64,000 bases of DNA from positions 1-64,000 of the forward strand of contig WPIO01000252.1 of assembly GCA_009760855.2 (NCBI GenBank), written 5' to 3'. Positions 57,001-64,000 of this stretch are shown here, piece after piece. The position numbers and the translations under genes are program-made. The notes under the pieces are model-generated. The model saw nothing but the letters and a program-made list of their open reading frames with translations. It did no database searches and was not told the origin of the DNA. How positions within the stretch are numbered: the first letter of the stretch is position 1; each line of letters opens with the position of its first letter. This DNA is from Cristatella mucedo. Lineage: Eukaryota > Bryozoa > Phylactolaemata > Cristatellidae.

Positions 57001-57335
57001 ACTGTATCCTGCATTTCTACCTCCTACGACGTCGAGCTTGATACTATCTGGTCATGCACTGCCTGTTAGGATACTGGCGTCTTGTTCGCATACACTATTT
57101 CTTACGCTGTCACCATATGCTGGAAGTGGTATTAATTCTTGTGGAATATTTTCCTGCAGCACCAGTGAGCAGAAGAGGCAGCGCCAGTCGACGCTTCGAG
57201 CAGCCAATTCATCGGCAAGAGAGACAACTCTTGATGACATATACGAGCATCCCGACGGAGGGGTTGCCGAAGTGGAGCTTAGCGCTGAGTTTGGCGATAA
57301 TAGCGATGTAGGAAACTTTCTCATTGACCCGACAG
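42094..57335 (+). CDS. REC8: Meiotic cohesin kleisin REC8 (13 exons found, 3' end not found)
   Basis: REC8 bridges the SMC1 and SMC3 heads in meiotic cohesin and is cut by separase at anaphase. The exons are 42094-42218, 42856-43013, 44132-44334, 44857-44941, 46199-46263, 46539-46708, 48112-48277, 48381-48536, 51081-51138, 51473-51595, 53397-53515, 54752-54903 and 57160-57335. All introns are GT-AG and every junction keeps phase, giving 585 codons. The N-terminus MFYSQEILQKRGGKFGIIWI and RPRFSLYLSSQLMYGVIRVY is the kleisin SMC3-binding domain; the SLYLS...GVIRVY form is characteristic of REC8 rather than RAD21. DPLFGRLTMEDP (about 141-152) and the basic RRKRKRRMLFVD (341-352) also match REC8. 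Two SxExxR sequences (358-363, 486-491) fit the separase consensus. The winged-helix C-terminus that binds SMC1 is missing; exon 13 ends in phase 1 with a good donor, so it should lie downstream. Introns (103-2544 bp) are filled with retroposons and microsatellites. RAD21L is the main alternative. Confidence 0.88.
42283..42318. repeat. Perfect 36-bp palindrome
   Basis: GGTCGGGGCAGCTGAGGC followed directly by its exact reverse complement, with no spacer, in REC8 intron 1. It contains two CAGCTG E-box cores and a central GGCGCC. Confidence 0.95.
42705..42795 (-). mobile_element. LINE-A 3' UTR fragment in REC8 intron 1
   Basis: AGCATGGTCAGGGGTGACATGCACAGGGTCAGCATGCAAGTGTGGTTAGTGGCAGCATTCAGCAGTG, the reverse of the LINE-A 3' UTR. 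No tail remains. Confidence 0.7.
42856..43013 (+). CDS. REC8: REC8 exon 2
   Basis: Acceptor TCGTTGCAG. Joins exon 1 to give KMCIEIMNYIFHRVEA, then a glycine/alanine spacer and RPRFSLYLSSQLMYGVIRVY, GKQHEFLL. Residues 42-94. Donor GTGAGC. Confidence 0.9.
43718..43909 (+). mobile_element. LINE-A tail in REC8 intron 2
   Basis: TGTGCATGTTTCCTCTAACCATTTGGTTGTG, hairpin AAAGCGCTTAGAAAGAGAGAGATTAAATTCTCTCAGGGCGG with a slightly lengthened GA arm, and a long ATT/AAT tail. An older piece (43234-43360) also shows LINE-A ORF-end traces (CATTTAAAAAGAAGCTAGAAG). Confidence 0.65.
44132..44334 (+). CDS. REC8: REC8 exon 3
   Basis: Acceptor CCTCCTAG. Residues 95-162: DDCTNFSVRVKMA, then INLAQLDGNRM and DPLFGRLTMEDP, matching the DPxFGxM segment of vertebrate REC8. 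Ends in phase 0 at donor GTACGT. Confidence 0.88.
44857..44941 (+). CDS. REC8: REC8 exon 4
   Basis: Acceptor TTCATTTAG, donor GTAAGT. Residues 163-190: DFINQSAEGQVKEGSSKSRK and a short tail. It was chosen because both splice sites are strong and the phases (0 in, 1 out) fit its neighbours; its sequence is a poorly conserved linker. Confidence 0.65.
45098..45147. repeat. (GA)n microsatellite in REC8 intron 4
   Basis: About 25 GA units. Confidence 0.95.
46199..46263 (+). CDS. REC8: REC8 exon 5
   Basis: Acceptor CGTTTCAG, donor GTGCGC. Residues 191-212: AHTSRKHEISIVDHADGLTA and E. Phase 1 in, 0 out. Short linker exon; the EISI...D core is reminiscent of the EITL/EITI segment of kleisins. Confidence 0.65.
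46539..46708 (+). CDS. REC8: REC8 exon 6
   Basis: Acceptor TGCCTCAG. Residues 213-268: VADELDLAPLDADGCELLDQ, DLSDIAFRQLLMSPKAIEL and an acidic end. Donor GTAGGC is used because it gives phase 2, which the next exon needs; GTGAGC at 46581 is a stronger-looking but frame-breaking alternative. Confidence 0.72.
47155..47222 (+). mobile_element. SINE-2 tail fragment
   Basis: GCTGTTAAGCCTCTTCTGCTGCTCTACAAGTGAGGCTGTTAAATCAGCTAAGCAAATTTTTATTTTATT. Only the 3' part. Confidence 0.55.
47468..47518. repeat. (CT)n microsatellite in REC8 intron 6
   Basis: About 25 CT units. Confidence 0.95.
48112..48277 (+). CDS. REC8: REC8 exon 7
   Basis: Acceptor TTGCCCGTAG. Residues 269-324: TVDERQFLAEQTPMAYAPAT, then a proline-rich piece and EITINPEAQGTEPAMPVM. 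Donor GTAACT, phase 0. Confidence 0.8.
48381..48536 (+). CDS. REC8: REC8 exon 8
   Basis: Acceptor GTATTGCAG, donor GTAAGT. Residues 325-376: TTLDLSSLESDLGQ, RRKRKRRMLFVDGSMMVSKE. This is the basic R/K-R-x-L-x-x-D segment shared by RAD21 and REC8. SKEAMR (358-363) fits the separase consensus. Confidence 0.88.
48537..49174. other. REC8 intron 8, first part
   Basis: Unassigned intronic DNA with no repeat family recognised. Confidence 0.5.
49175..49566 (-). mobile_element. LINE-A 3' end in REC8 intron 8
   Basis: ATAATAATAACTCACTTGATAAAGCATCCTCAGAGAAC...CTCTTTCTAGGTGCTTTACG, 3' UTR with GGTCAGCATGCAAGTATTG, and ORF end GGCACGGTCTCCAAAGGATTTGAGG, in reverse. Confidence 0.8.
49572..49765 (-). mobile_element. 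SINE-2 copy in REC8 intron 8
   Basis: Full copy in reverse: AATAAATCCTAGCCGATTAAACAGCC to GCCATCACGGCTCACC, with box B GGAATCGAACCCACGACC. The head touches the 3' end of the next LINE-B. Confidence 0.8.
49768..50125 (-). mobile_element. LINE-B 3' end in REC8 intron 8
   Basis: ATGTATCTCCGTCTGTAACTCCACAGAGCC, GGTGTTACGCAGGAGAGTTTTG and CTAAGCGGCTTTCGGTACGCATTCGG in reverse. A minus frame contains SVLSCYFYATHYLNCSPDS-like sequence. Confidence 0.75.
50126..51080. other. REC8 intron 8, last part
   Basis: Contains GTGTGTG-rich DNA (50230-50300) and a box B-like TTGGTTGGAATCC near 50650, possibly an old tRNA-SINE. No exon. Confidence 0.4.
51081..51138 (+). CDS. REC8: REC8 exon 9
   Basis: Polypyrimidine acceptor CACTTTTTTGCAG, donor GTACGT. 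Residues 377-395: VAPDWKRKTAEQLMLQPSS. Phase 0 in, 1 out. It precedes the kleisin helix that meets HEAT-repeat partners. Confidence 0.78.
51473..51595 (+). CDS. REC8: REC8 exon 10
   Basis: Acceptor GTTGCTTAG, donor GTGCGC. Residues 396-436: ALKFRHLHDLWQRWALRTPA, then ENVDDIWTVQLTDET. The LxxLWxxxA pattern resembles the ELLGLW/LFTRC region of REC8 and RAD21. Phase 1 in and out. Confidence 0.82.
51596..52809. other. REC8 intron 10, first part
   Basis: GC-moderate DNA with chance frames (for example 52117-52362 minus). No repeat family recognised before the SINE-1 copy. Confidence 0.45.
52810..52955 (+). mobile_element. SINE-1 copy in REC8 intron 10
   Basis: GTGGTTTGGTCCTGCAGTTTAAGGTGCTC, GGGCTCGAGCCCCGAGGC and tail AAGCGCCTGAATAGAGATGAGTTCTCTTAGGGCGCTATACAAATGAAC. 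The hairpin arms are perfect. Confidence 0.8.
53241..53306. repeat. (TC)n microsatellite in REC8 intron 10
   Basis: About 33 TC units, ending CTCTTTCTAGC, which resembles the start of a reversed LINE-A tail. Confidence 0.95.
53397..53515 (+). CDS. REC8: REC8 exon 11
   Basis: Acceptor TCTGTTGCAG, donor GTGAGC. Residues 437-476: GALDDLQLSMNHESPM, an alanine run and EVHEVSELSIEMARQQLS. Phase 1 in, 0 out. Acidic linker. Confidence 0.78.
53921..54001. repeat. (GA)n microsatellite in REC8 intron 11
   Basis: About 39 GA units with one GG interruption. It is followed by GTTCTTCGAAGG, somewhat like the second half of the LINE-A/SINE-1 hairpin. Confidence 0.95.
54002..54751. other. REC8 intron 11, remainder
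   Basis: No repeat or exon recognised; a 110-codon frame (54308-54640) has no domain. Confidence 0.45.
54752..54903 (+). CDS. REC8: REC8 exon 12
   Basis: Acceptor AATTTTTAG, donor GTAATT. Residues 477-526: AHLEASGDMSKEVLREQHSS, then SFRGVALEQKSADSTLDD and a short end. SKEVLR (486-491) is an exact SxExxR separase-type site. Phase 0 in, 2 out. Confidence 0.75.
54904..55261. other. REC8 intron 12, first part
   Basis: No feature recognised. Confidence 0.45.
55262..55345 (+). mobile_element. LINE-A or SINE-1 tail fragment in REC8 intron 12
   Basis: TTGAGTGCCTAGCAAGCGATTTAAGTCTCTCACGTGCTATACAAGTATATTATAATTGTTATTAT, a worn hairpin tail. Confidence 0.5.
55346..56475. other. REC8 intron 12, middle
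   Basis: About 1.1 kb of A/T-rich DNA with no exon or known repeat. Confidence 0.45.
56476..56935 (-). mobile_element. LINE-A 3' end in REC8 intron 12
   Basis: Tail, 3' UTR (GGGTCAGCATGCAATTGTATTTTGTGGC) and ORF end with SFGDRAFSLHAPKAWNSLPT readable on the minus strand (about 56699-56887). Confidence 0.8.
57160..57335 (+). CDS. REC8: REC8 exon 13 (last one found)
   Basis: Acceptor TTTTCCTGCAG, donor GTACGT. Residues 527-585: TSEQKRQRQSTLRAANSSAR, ETTLDDIYEHPDGGVAEVEL, then SAEFGDNSDVGNFLIDPT. Phase 2 in, 1 out. It leads to, but does not contain, the winged-helix domain. Confidence 0.78.
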
Positions 57336-57401
57336 GTACGTGCTGCTAGCAAGGAGCTCACCAGCAGTCACAGTTTATGCCTGCTGAGTGTGAGAATGTA
57401 A

Positions 57402-57404
<3 letters not shown>

Positions 57405-57478
<74 letters not shown>
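57405..57478. repeat. (TG)n microsatellite
   Basis: About 37 TG units beginning 70 bases after REC8 exon 13. TG runs near donors can influence splicing; here this is only a possibility. Confidence 0.95.
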
Positions 57479-57481
<3 letters not shown>

Positions 57482-57949
57482 CTTCGCGTGTTTTCGAGCA
57501 TGTTGATCATGTTTCGCCGGACATACGGGCGTTCGAGTTTTGTGTACATATGCAGAAATGTGTGACTGCTACTAGCCGCACACTCGTGTATTGCAAAAGA
57601 TCAGCCGGCAGAGATCTCAATCATCGAGGCTGCTAAAGCCCAAGAAAAACTCAGGTTCAAAATCAAGGGGGGAGAGGTTCCCAGGAATTTGTTAGGGGGG
57701 ATAAACTTCGACATTGACAGGCGTGGTGCAAGTTCATGGATTCCTCTTTGTAATCTGATTAGAAAAACTGGTCAATCTAAAATTGTAACTAGCTCGTACT
57801 GTTATTTTGCCTATTCACAGTATCCATTGATTTAACTCTCAAAAAATTCTGATTGCCTGAAGCTTTGCTAGAATAGTAATAAAAAAATACTTACCATTTT
57901 ATGATGAAGTCAAAAGCTATCAAATTTTTCATATAAGTAAGATATACAT
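57479..57949. other. No gene recognised
   Basis: Probably REC8 intronic. A short GGGGGGAGAGG patch near 57668; nothing else. Confidence 0.4.
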
Positions 57950-58360
57950 GATAATATGATAGGATATTTGTATAGCCCCTACAAGAACTAACTCTCTTCC
58001 GAGTATTTGACCTAGTCTATAAAGGAAGCTTGTCAATTGGTTAGTAATAGCACTGTGCCTGCAGTATAAAGGGCAATTCACAGGGATCCAGCAAAGGCTT
58101 TAAGGAGACCAAGTTCATTTTAGCTTTATTTGAAGTAGTATTACATTAGGGGATGTCTGGACGTTAGTCGAGAGTGAGTACCAAGCTTGGGAGCATATGA
58201 CCTGTAGGCACGCTATCTATAGGTCCTCAGGTTAGTTCGAGGCACAGCTAAGCGACTTGAGTCAGAAGAGCTGGTGGTTCGATGCATAGCCGGATTGAGA
58301 AATAGGATAGGTACGAGTGACCTAAAGGTGAATGACAAAACCTTAAACTCGATAACTAAA
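57950..58360 (-). mobile_element. LINE-A, diverged 3' portion
   Basis: TTGTATAGCCCCTACAAGAACTAACTCTCTTCCGAGTATTTGACC in reverse, worn 3' UTR and ORF end (GGGAGCATATGACCTGTAGGCACGC). Old copy. Confidence 0.6.
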
Positions 58361-58369
58361 TGAAATTCG

Positions 58370-58500
58370 CTTGTTTTTAGGGCCTTAAGAGAACCTAATC
58401 TCCACCCAGTTTCTTGATATATGCATGGATCTTGGCTTGAGCCCACTACTCAGTTTGTTAAAAGCAAGCACCCAAACCCCAGGCCAAACCAAGGTGGCGG
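58370..58500 (-). mobile_element. SINE-1 copy, diverged
   Basis: TTTTTAGGGCCTTAAGAGAACCTAATCTCCACCCAGTTTC, then GGCTTGAGCCC and ACCCAAACCCCAGGCCAAACC in reverse. Confidence 0.55.
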
Positions 58501-58614
58501 TTCACTGCTTGATGGTGAGCCATTTCAGGTAATGAGAAATAGATTTAATTTGGCAACTTTGACGTTTGCGACAGACAAGCCTAGCAGCAGAGCTGTGGAA
58601 GCGCCTTATTGCAA

Positions 58615-59600
58615 ATAATAATAATACATTTGATAAAGCACCCTCAGAGAACTCAATCTCGTTCTAGGCACTTTACGTTTGCTGCAAAGAAAGCACGATT
58701 GAATGGTTAGTGGTAGTGTGCTCAATAAACAGCAAGAATAACATGGTTAGGAGTGACATGCACAGGGTCAGCATGCTAGTGGCAGCATGCAGTGTCAGCA
58801 CACATAAAAACGTAAACGAGAAATCACACGAGCCCACTAAATGCTGTCAAAATAGATACGTTTTCAGTTTCTTTTTGAACGCGGTAAAGTCAGGGGTTGT
58901 CGTGATACAAGTTGGAGTAAGTTTTAGGCTTTGAGAGCACACGAACTAGAGGTACAGTCTCCAAAGGATTTGAGGTTCATACGAGGTATAGGTAGACGAT
59001 TAGATTCCGTAAAGCCAGAGTTACGATGTTTAGCTTGGTATTGGAGTAGATGCGATAGGTAGTCTGGAGCCAAAGAATGAAGAGACTTAAATGTAAGCAA
59101 CAGAACCTTGAAGTCGATGCATTGCTTGACTGGGAGCTAGTGCAGGTCGGCAAGAGGTGGTGTCGTGTGGCAACTGCGACGCTCACGACAGACAAGCCTA
59201 CCTGCGGAGTTTCGCACCAGCTGCAATCGCCTGATTGCACATGCCGGTAGGCCAGTAAGCAGTGAGTTGCAGAAGTCGAGATGGGATGTCACATCTGCTT
59301 AGGGGTAGACCTGCAAGCGTACTAGATGGTGTAAATGCATAAACCGAATTGAATTCAATATTCCTGTCAAAGCGATTCATATTTTTGAAATTTCAAATAC
59401 GTGAAATTGGGCAGCTTAGGAACTGATTTGAGAGTCTAGTGAAAGGCCAATTTGGAACAATATAGCTAAATTTCATGAATTTGCAAAAGAAGATATGCTG
59501 GCTAAGCCCATTTTTAGTGTTAGCTATACCCATTTCTGATTAACATTACTCTGCGCATAAATTGGTTTTTATTGTCATTAAATTCCAGAAAGTGTTTTGT
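58615..59600 (-). mobile_element. LINE-A, long copy
   Basis: About 1 kb in reverse: (AAT)n tail, hairpin, 3' UTR, ORF end (minus-strand pieces such as SLFILWLQTTYRIYSN) and the RT-end segment. It reaches the same 5' limit as 27497-28480 and lies head-to-head with the next copy. Confidence 0.8.
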
Positions 59601-59659
59601 TTTTTAATTTGTATTGTCTGCATTACGTGCAGACTGGGAGTTTGAGTGTTGTTAAATAA

Positions 59660-60390
59660 GAATACCACGTCTAAGTTGGTCCATGCATTCGTGACATCCC
59701 GTCTCGACTTCTGCAACTCACTGCTTACTGGCCTACCCAGTGTGTGCGATCAGGCGATTGCAGCTGGTGCAAAACTCTGCAGCTAGGCTTGTCTGTCGTG
59801 AACGTCGCACTGTCCACATTACACCACTTCTCGCCGACCTGCACTGGCTACCAGTCAAGCAACGGATTGACTTCAAGGTTTTGTCGCTCACTTTTAGGTC
59901 CCTTCATTCTATGGCTCCAGCCTATCTCTCAGATATACTACCCCATCAGACCAAGCATCGTACCACCCGCTTTTCGGAATCCAACAGTCTACAAATACCT
60001 CGTACAAACCTCAAATCCTTTGGAGACCGTGCATTTAGTTCGTATGCTCCCACAGCCTGGAACTCTTTCCCGACTTGCGTCAGAACACCCACTGACTTGA
60101 CCACATTTAAAAAGAACTTGAAAACACACTTATTTAGGACAGCATTTAGTGGGTCCCTGTGATTCGTCCTTAATGTGCTTATGCGTACTGACACTGTGCA
60201 TGCTGTCACAAACCGAATTTGCATGCTGACCCTGTGCATGTCACCCTTAACCATGTTATTCATGTTGTTTGTTTATCAAGCATAATATTAATCACCATTC
60301 AATTGCGTTTCCTTTTGCACTAAATGTAAAGTGCCTAGAAAGAGATTGGGTTCTCTGAGGGCACTTTATCAAGTGCATTATTATTATTTG
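59660..60390 (+). mobile_element. LINE-A, best-preserved ORF end
   Basis: An uninterrupted frame of about 140 codons (59740-60162) reads [60 protein letters not shown] and TNLKSFGDRAFSSYAPTAWN, and ends in KTHLFRTAFSGSL. This is the C-terminus of an L2/CR1-like LINE polymerase. Then come the 3' UTR, the hairpin AAAGTGCCTAGAAAGAGATTGGGTTCTCTGAGGGCACTTT with matching changes in both arms, and an ATT tail. 5'-truncated. Confidence 0.85.
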
Positions 60391-61039
60391 ATGTTCTTGA
60401 TGGCAGAGATTAATTAAAATACACGTAGCCTTGTGTCATCTTCATACAATGGAATTCCGGAATATGTTAGACGATTGTATCGGTTAGAGGGAGAGCATGA
60501 ACCTGAAAAGACGTAGACCTAGGCCCGATCATGAAGTACCTATATCAACCTTACTTAACAGATTTCTTCGATGATCATTGCATATTGACATATTTGCTCC
60601 GTAGTCTCTAACTGAGATTGGACCTACACGATCGAAGTGTCTGTCATATCCATGCGACATGGAAAGCACTCAGAAAGACTTACTGATCAATAGTGTCAAA
60701 TCATGCCGAAAGATGCAACAAACCAAGCAGAGAGAGAGAGAGAGCTTCCTGCCAAAAGCATGCCACCCAGAAACCTCGTTTGACCAAGTGAAGCGAATTT
60801 GCAACCGTTAAATGGAGAGCCTGAAGTAGTCTTCTCGAGCAGTGACGCTCGGCAGACATTTTTAAACCTATTTGGAAAGGACTAAGTATTATTTTCAACT
60901 CTGATCCTCCTTAAAAATGCGAAGTTAGCTAGAGCCTAGAGCCTTGCTGATACCGCCATCGAGCATGAGCTCAGAGCCTTTCTAGCCTCCCCATCTAAAA
61001 AGAAAATCGTGGTAGCCCTAATAAAATTAAACTAGCTAA
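60391..61039. other. No gene recognised
   Basis: No REC8 C-terminal exon could be identified here. Confidence 0.4.
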
Positions 61040-61222
61040 CTTAACGTAATCTTGTGCATAGCGGCAGAAGAACCTTTATGGCGACAGAAGAGCCTTTACG
61101 GCTATCACCACAGCTTGCAGCGGCAATAAAGAATCGCCCACTGCAGGATTCGAACCCAAGACCTCGGGACAGAGGTCGTAAAAAGCAATCGCCTTACCTT
61201 GTGTGCCATCACTGCTCACCGC
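61040..61222 (-). mobile_element. SINE-2 copy with partial tail duplication
   Basis: The tail part AGCGGCAGAAGAACCTTTATGGC is repeated as GCGACAGAAGAGCCTTTACGGC before the rest of the reversed element (box B GGATTCGAACCC; head GCCATCACTGCTCACC). Confidence 0.7.
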
Positions 61223-61847
61223 TCTTCTTAGAAACACATTGAATCAGCGATTCTGACCATTCGATTGAGCCGATAATTAAAAACTTTTTGTTCAATAATT
61301 TCATTCACCGAATTTCTTAGTTTGCTAGCCCGTTATGTAAAATCGTCGTTTCAAGGTGTGGGGGCAGCCGGGCTTTCACAGGGGCATGGAGAGGGTTTAT
61401 AAGGATAGAGCGTCTTGAAACCGCCCCAAATGCACTTGTCGAATTTTTTCGTAATTTGCATCTTTTTAAGCCCTAGCTAAGAAAAATGGCAAGAGTTCGT
61501 TCCCATGAATAAACAACCTAATCGGTTTGCTAATAACGAAGTTGGATGGCAAGCGCCTATGATGGCTCTCCCTGAATGCCTGGTAGCTTCCATTCTGAAA
61601 GTGCCACCAAGGGTGAGGTGAATGAGACGTTTTAGCAATGATGCAGCTTGAAGAGCTGTAACTGGGATTCAGGAAGCACGGCATTGCCCCTTCATACGAA
61701 CTAGCCACTCCATGCACTTGCACAAAACCGTCCGTGCAACCAGTACAGAGCTACTAAATAAAAAAGCACTGTGCGGGCATGCGATTTCCTTACACAATAC
61801 ACTCCCTCGATTATTTTAAGCTGAAAAATAAATGTTGACTATCCCCA

Positions 61848-61849
<2 letters not shown>
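61223..61849. other. No gene recognised
   Basis: No exon or repeat family was seen. Confidence 0.4.

Positions 61850-61911
<62 letters not shown>
61850..61911. repeat. (CA)n microsatellite
   Basis: About 31 CA units. Confidence 0.95.
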
Positions 61912-61912
<1 letters not shown>

Positions 61913-63799
61913 CTCACACACCTGCTTGAACAACTGGCGCATTTGTGTGATCCACCGTACGATAATGTGCACACAAACTCTTGCATCTATCTACGCACGG
62001 TGTGAAGCCCCAACCAGGTCATATATGTATGCACACGTTTTATTATTTTGTGTAATAATTATGGACTAATAACTTGCCAGCTATTGAATCCCTCTCTGGC
62101 TGGAAACTGGGCGGGGGCAGCTCCAAACTCCTAGTTAAAGAAGGGGTACGACACGGCTTCCAATCCAGTGATGGCATCGGAGATGCCATATACAGGTATG
62201 TACCACCTTACAGCTTTGGTCTTTTCAATTGCCGCCTATGTCAAAAATGGTAGCCCGTATCCCCCGCTGTGTTATGACTGTCGACTTGATCTTATATGTC
62301 TCAGGCTAAAAGGATCACTAGTGCTCAAGGCCTTGTTGCACCAGTGTCCAATACGATTAGTACATCCCAGAATACTCGTGATTTCCCTGCCCATCAGAAA
62401 ATAGCATTTGTTAGGTTGCTCATTGACAAGCCAACAACATTAGATCACGAGAATCTTAGTAACTTTATCCAATCGCCCTTCTGTTACTCTTATCCAAGAC
62501 ACTGAGCTAGTGTTGTCCCGGCAGATTAACAAATAGATGACTGAATCGGATCCTTCTTGCAAGGTTCTATTCGGATTTAGGGATAACAATTCCACAAAAA
62601 CTGCTTTGCTTTGAATTTTCAATGAATTTTTCAATTACGCTGATTAGGGAAGGGTCTGGTCTCTGCTAGTTCTCCGATATTTCTAGCAGTACTTGACACA
62701 ATTGGCTGCCACATCTACGTCGAGCACCTTTCGACACGACTAGTATCACTAGCAGTGATAAACAGGGCTAGGCCCAACCTCAGTCTCAGTAAAGAGATGT
62801 CAGAACACAGACTTAAGTGACTGTCAATCCTCTTTAGCCCATCGGTATCCTAAGTTCGGCACGGGACCCCTTCTCTTAGCTATCTTCATGTTTCCTCTGG
62901 CCACTGTAATCAACGAATATTATCTCGGAAAGATTCCTAGGTCGACGCCGTTCAGCTCTACCTATCCTTTCAAACCCGTATAAGCCTTTCTGGAATAGCT
63001 TAATCGAATAGTCTTACCCGAATCGCATAATAACTCCTTTGCAGCCTGCACCTACTGCATTTTCTTGATTAGGCGACCACTAATTCTTAAATCTTCAAAA
63101 CGATAAGACCAGCCTAATAGTTACATGCAAGTCTAGTGCCGGACTGCAGTAACTCAAGCATCACAACCGTGACGTCCGCCCCTAATGTGGGCATGCTTTT
63201 ACGAAACAACACGTCGTCTGATTACATGTTTAATAATGTAAATATGCCATGCTTTACTGTTCACGTTGGCTCACTTTCGATTGAGAAATGTTGCCAAAAT
63301 GAGGGTCTTCTTAAGCAAGAATACGATACCAAATGTATTGTTACTATAAAGAAAATCTGGTTTTTGCGTTCATCACACCCAGATTACTGAAATTATTTTT
63401 ATTCTTGAGTGCCGACTATGTAATAATCGTCTGCAACTGGTGTCAACAGGTCGTTTGGCCTTCAACAACATTGCTGCCACATCGAAGCATCTTCTTCTTG
63501 CTGATCGTCACGAGCTCGATGTCAAGCAATGTTTTTAATTAAAATTCTTCCGATTTGCTTGCAGGTCGCTGTACTTTTTTGCACCAGCCTACAATCCTAC
63601 CTGTACGTTCTCCCCCTCCCCAGTGTGCACTCACACCTATCACTTCTCAGCATCCAGCCGTCTTGCAGTTTCTCCGAACTAAATTTAGATTGGTTGCTCA
63701 TAGAACTTAAGGCTTATAAAATCGCCAAAAGTCTTGAGCTCGCTTCCTTCCTGCCGCTGGTCACCATCTGCATTGAATTTTTATCGTTAAAGCCTCATC
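61912..63799. other. No gene recognised
   Basis: About 1.9 kb. Frames of 60-98 codons (62168-62404, 63136-63390, 63529-63825) have no domain. I looked here for the kleisin winged helix and did not find it. Confidence 0.4.
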
Positions 63800-63940
63800 C
63801 ACAGATGTGTTGGCTTGGTGGTTAGGATGCTCGCCCCGATCAAGGTCTGGTCGAGGTCGCGGGTCGAGCCACGTGGCATTTGTGAAGCACCTGAATAGAG
63901 AATAAGTTCTCTTAAGATGCTATAAAAAGGAATACTATTT
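63800..63940 (+). mobile_element. SINE-1 copy
   Basis: TGTTGGCTTGGTGGTTAGGATGCTCGCC head, GGTCGCGGGTCGAGCC box B-like and GAAGCACCTGAATAGAGAATAAGTTCTCTTAAGATGCTATAAAAAGG tail. Confidence 0.7.
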
Positions 63941-64000
63941 ATTTAGAAACGCACCAGTTTTACCCCACTATCCGTGCGTTGCAGTGAACTTCACATTTTT

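Noticed and set aside
58615-60390. Twin-priming inversion of one LINE insertion
   Set aside because: Both halves carry their own 3' UTR and hairpin tail, so they are two separate insertions.

Overview
The window is nuclear DNA of an invertebrate animal. It has a split gene with canonical GT-AG introns, two single-exon kynurenine 3-monooxygenase (KMO) genes, dense tRNA-derived SINEs, 5'-truncated LINEs and long dinucleotide microsatellites. Nothing in it fixes the phylum. No prokaryotic operon, CRISPR array, phage or viral gene was seen. Gene density is low: about 5 kb of credible coding sequence in 64 kb.

Layout. Positions 1258-2202 hold a decayed or interrupted beta-propeller-like reading frame with one in-frame TGA and a poly(A) signal downstream. 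Positions 2.2-18 kb are gene-poor, with LINE and SINE fragments, microsatellites and two CpG-rich islands (about 5.43-5.71 and 9.97-10.69 kb). Two KMO genes lie on the minus strand (18656-20224 and 29898-31442). They are about 11 kb apart, in the same orientation, and both uninterrupted by introns. Between them are retroposons and a diverged satellite of about 173 bp (26.5-28.8 kb, split by a LINE). Positions 31.4-42 kb are again repeats and unassigned DNA. From 42094 to at least 57335 on the plus strand runs a meiotic cohesin kleisin of the REC8 type. I resolved it into 13 exons whose phases all join, giving 585 codons; its C-terminal winged-helix exons lie beyond what I could find. The last 6 kb are repeats.

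Mobile elements. One LINE family (called LINE-A here, about 25 copies) encodes the C-terminal end of an L2/CR1-like reverse-transcriptase ORF. It ends in a GCGCC...GGCGC hairpin followed by (ATT)n. A tRNA-derived SINE (SINE-1) carries nearly the same hairpin tail, which marks it as a likely parasite of LINE-A. A second LINE (LINE-B) and a second tRNA-SINE (SINE-2) have different 3' ends.

Function. KMO hydroxylates kynurenine in tryptophan breakdown. REC8 holds sister chromatids together in meiosis. They are unrelated neighbours. The most unusual points are the mosaic identity of the two KMO copies (a gene-conversion signature), the shared SINE/LINE tail, microsatellites that seem to grow out of that tail's hairpin arm, and a perfect 36-bp palindrome in REC8 intron 1.
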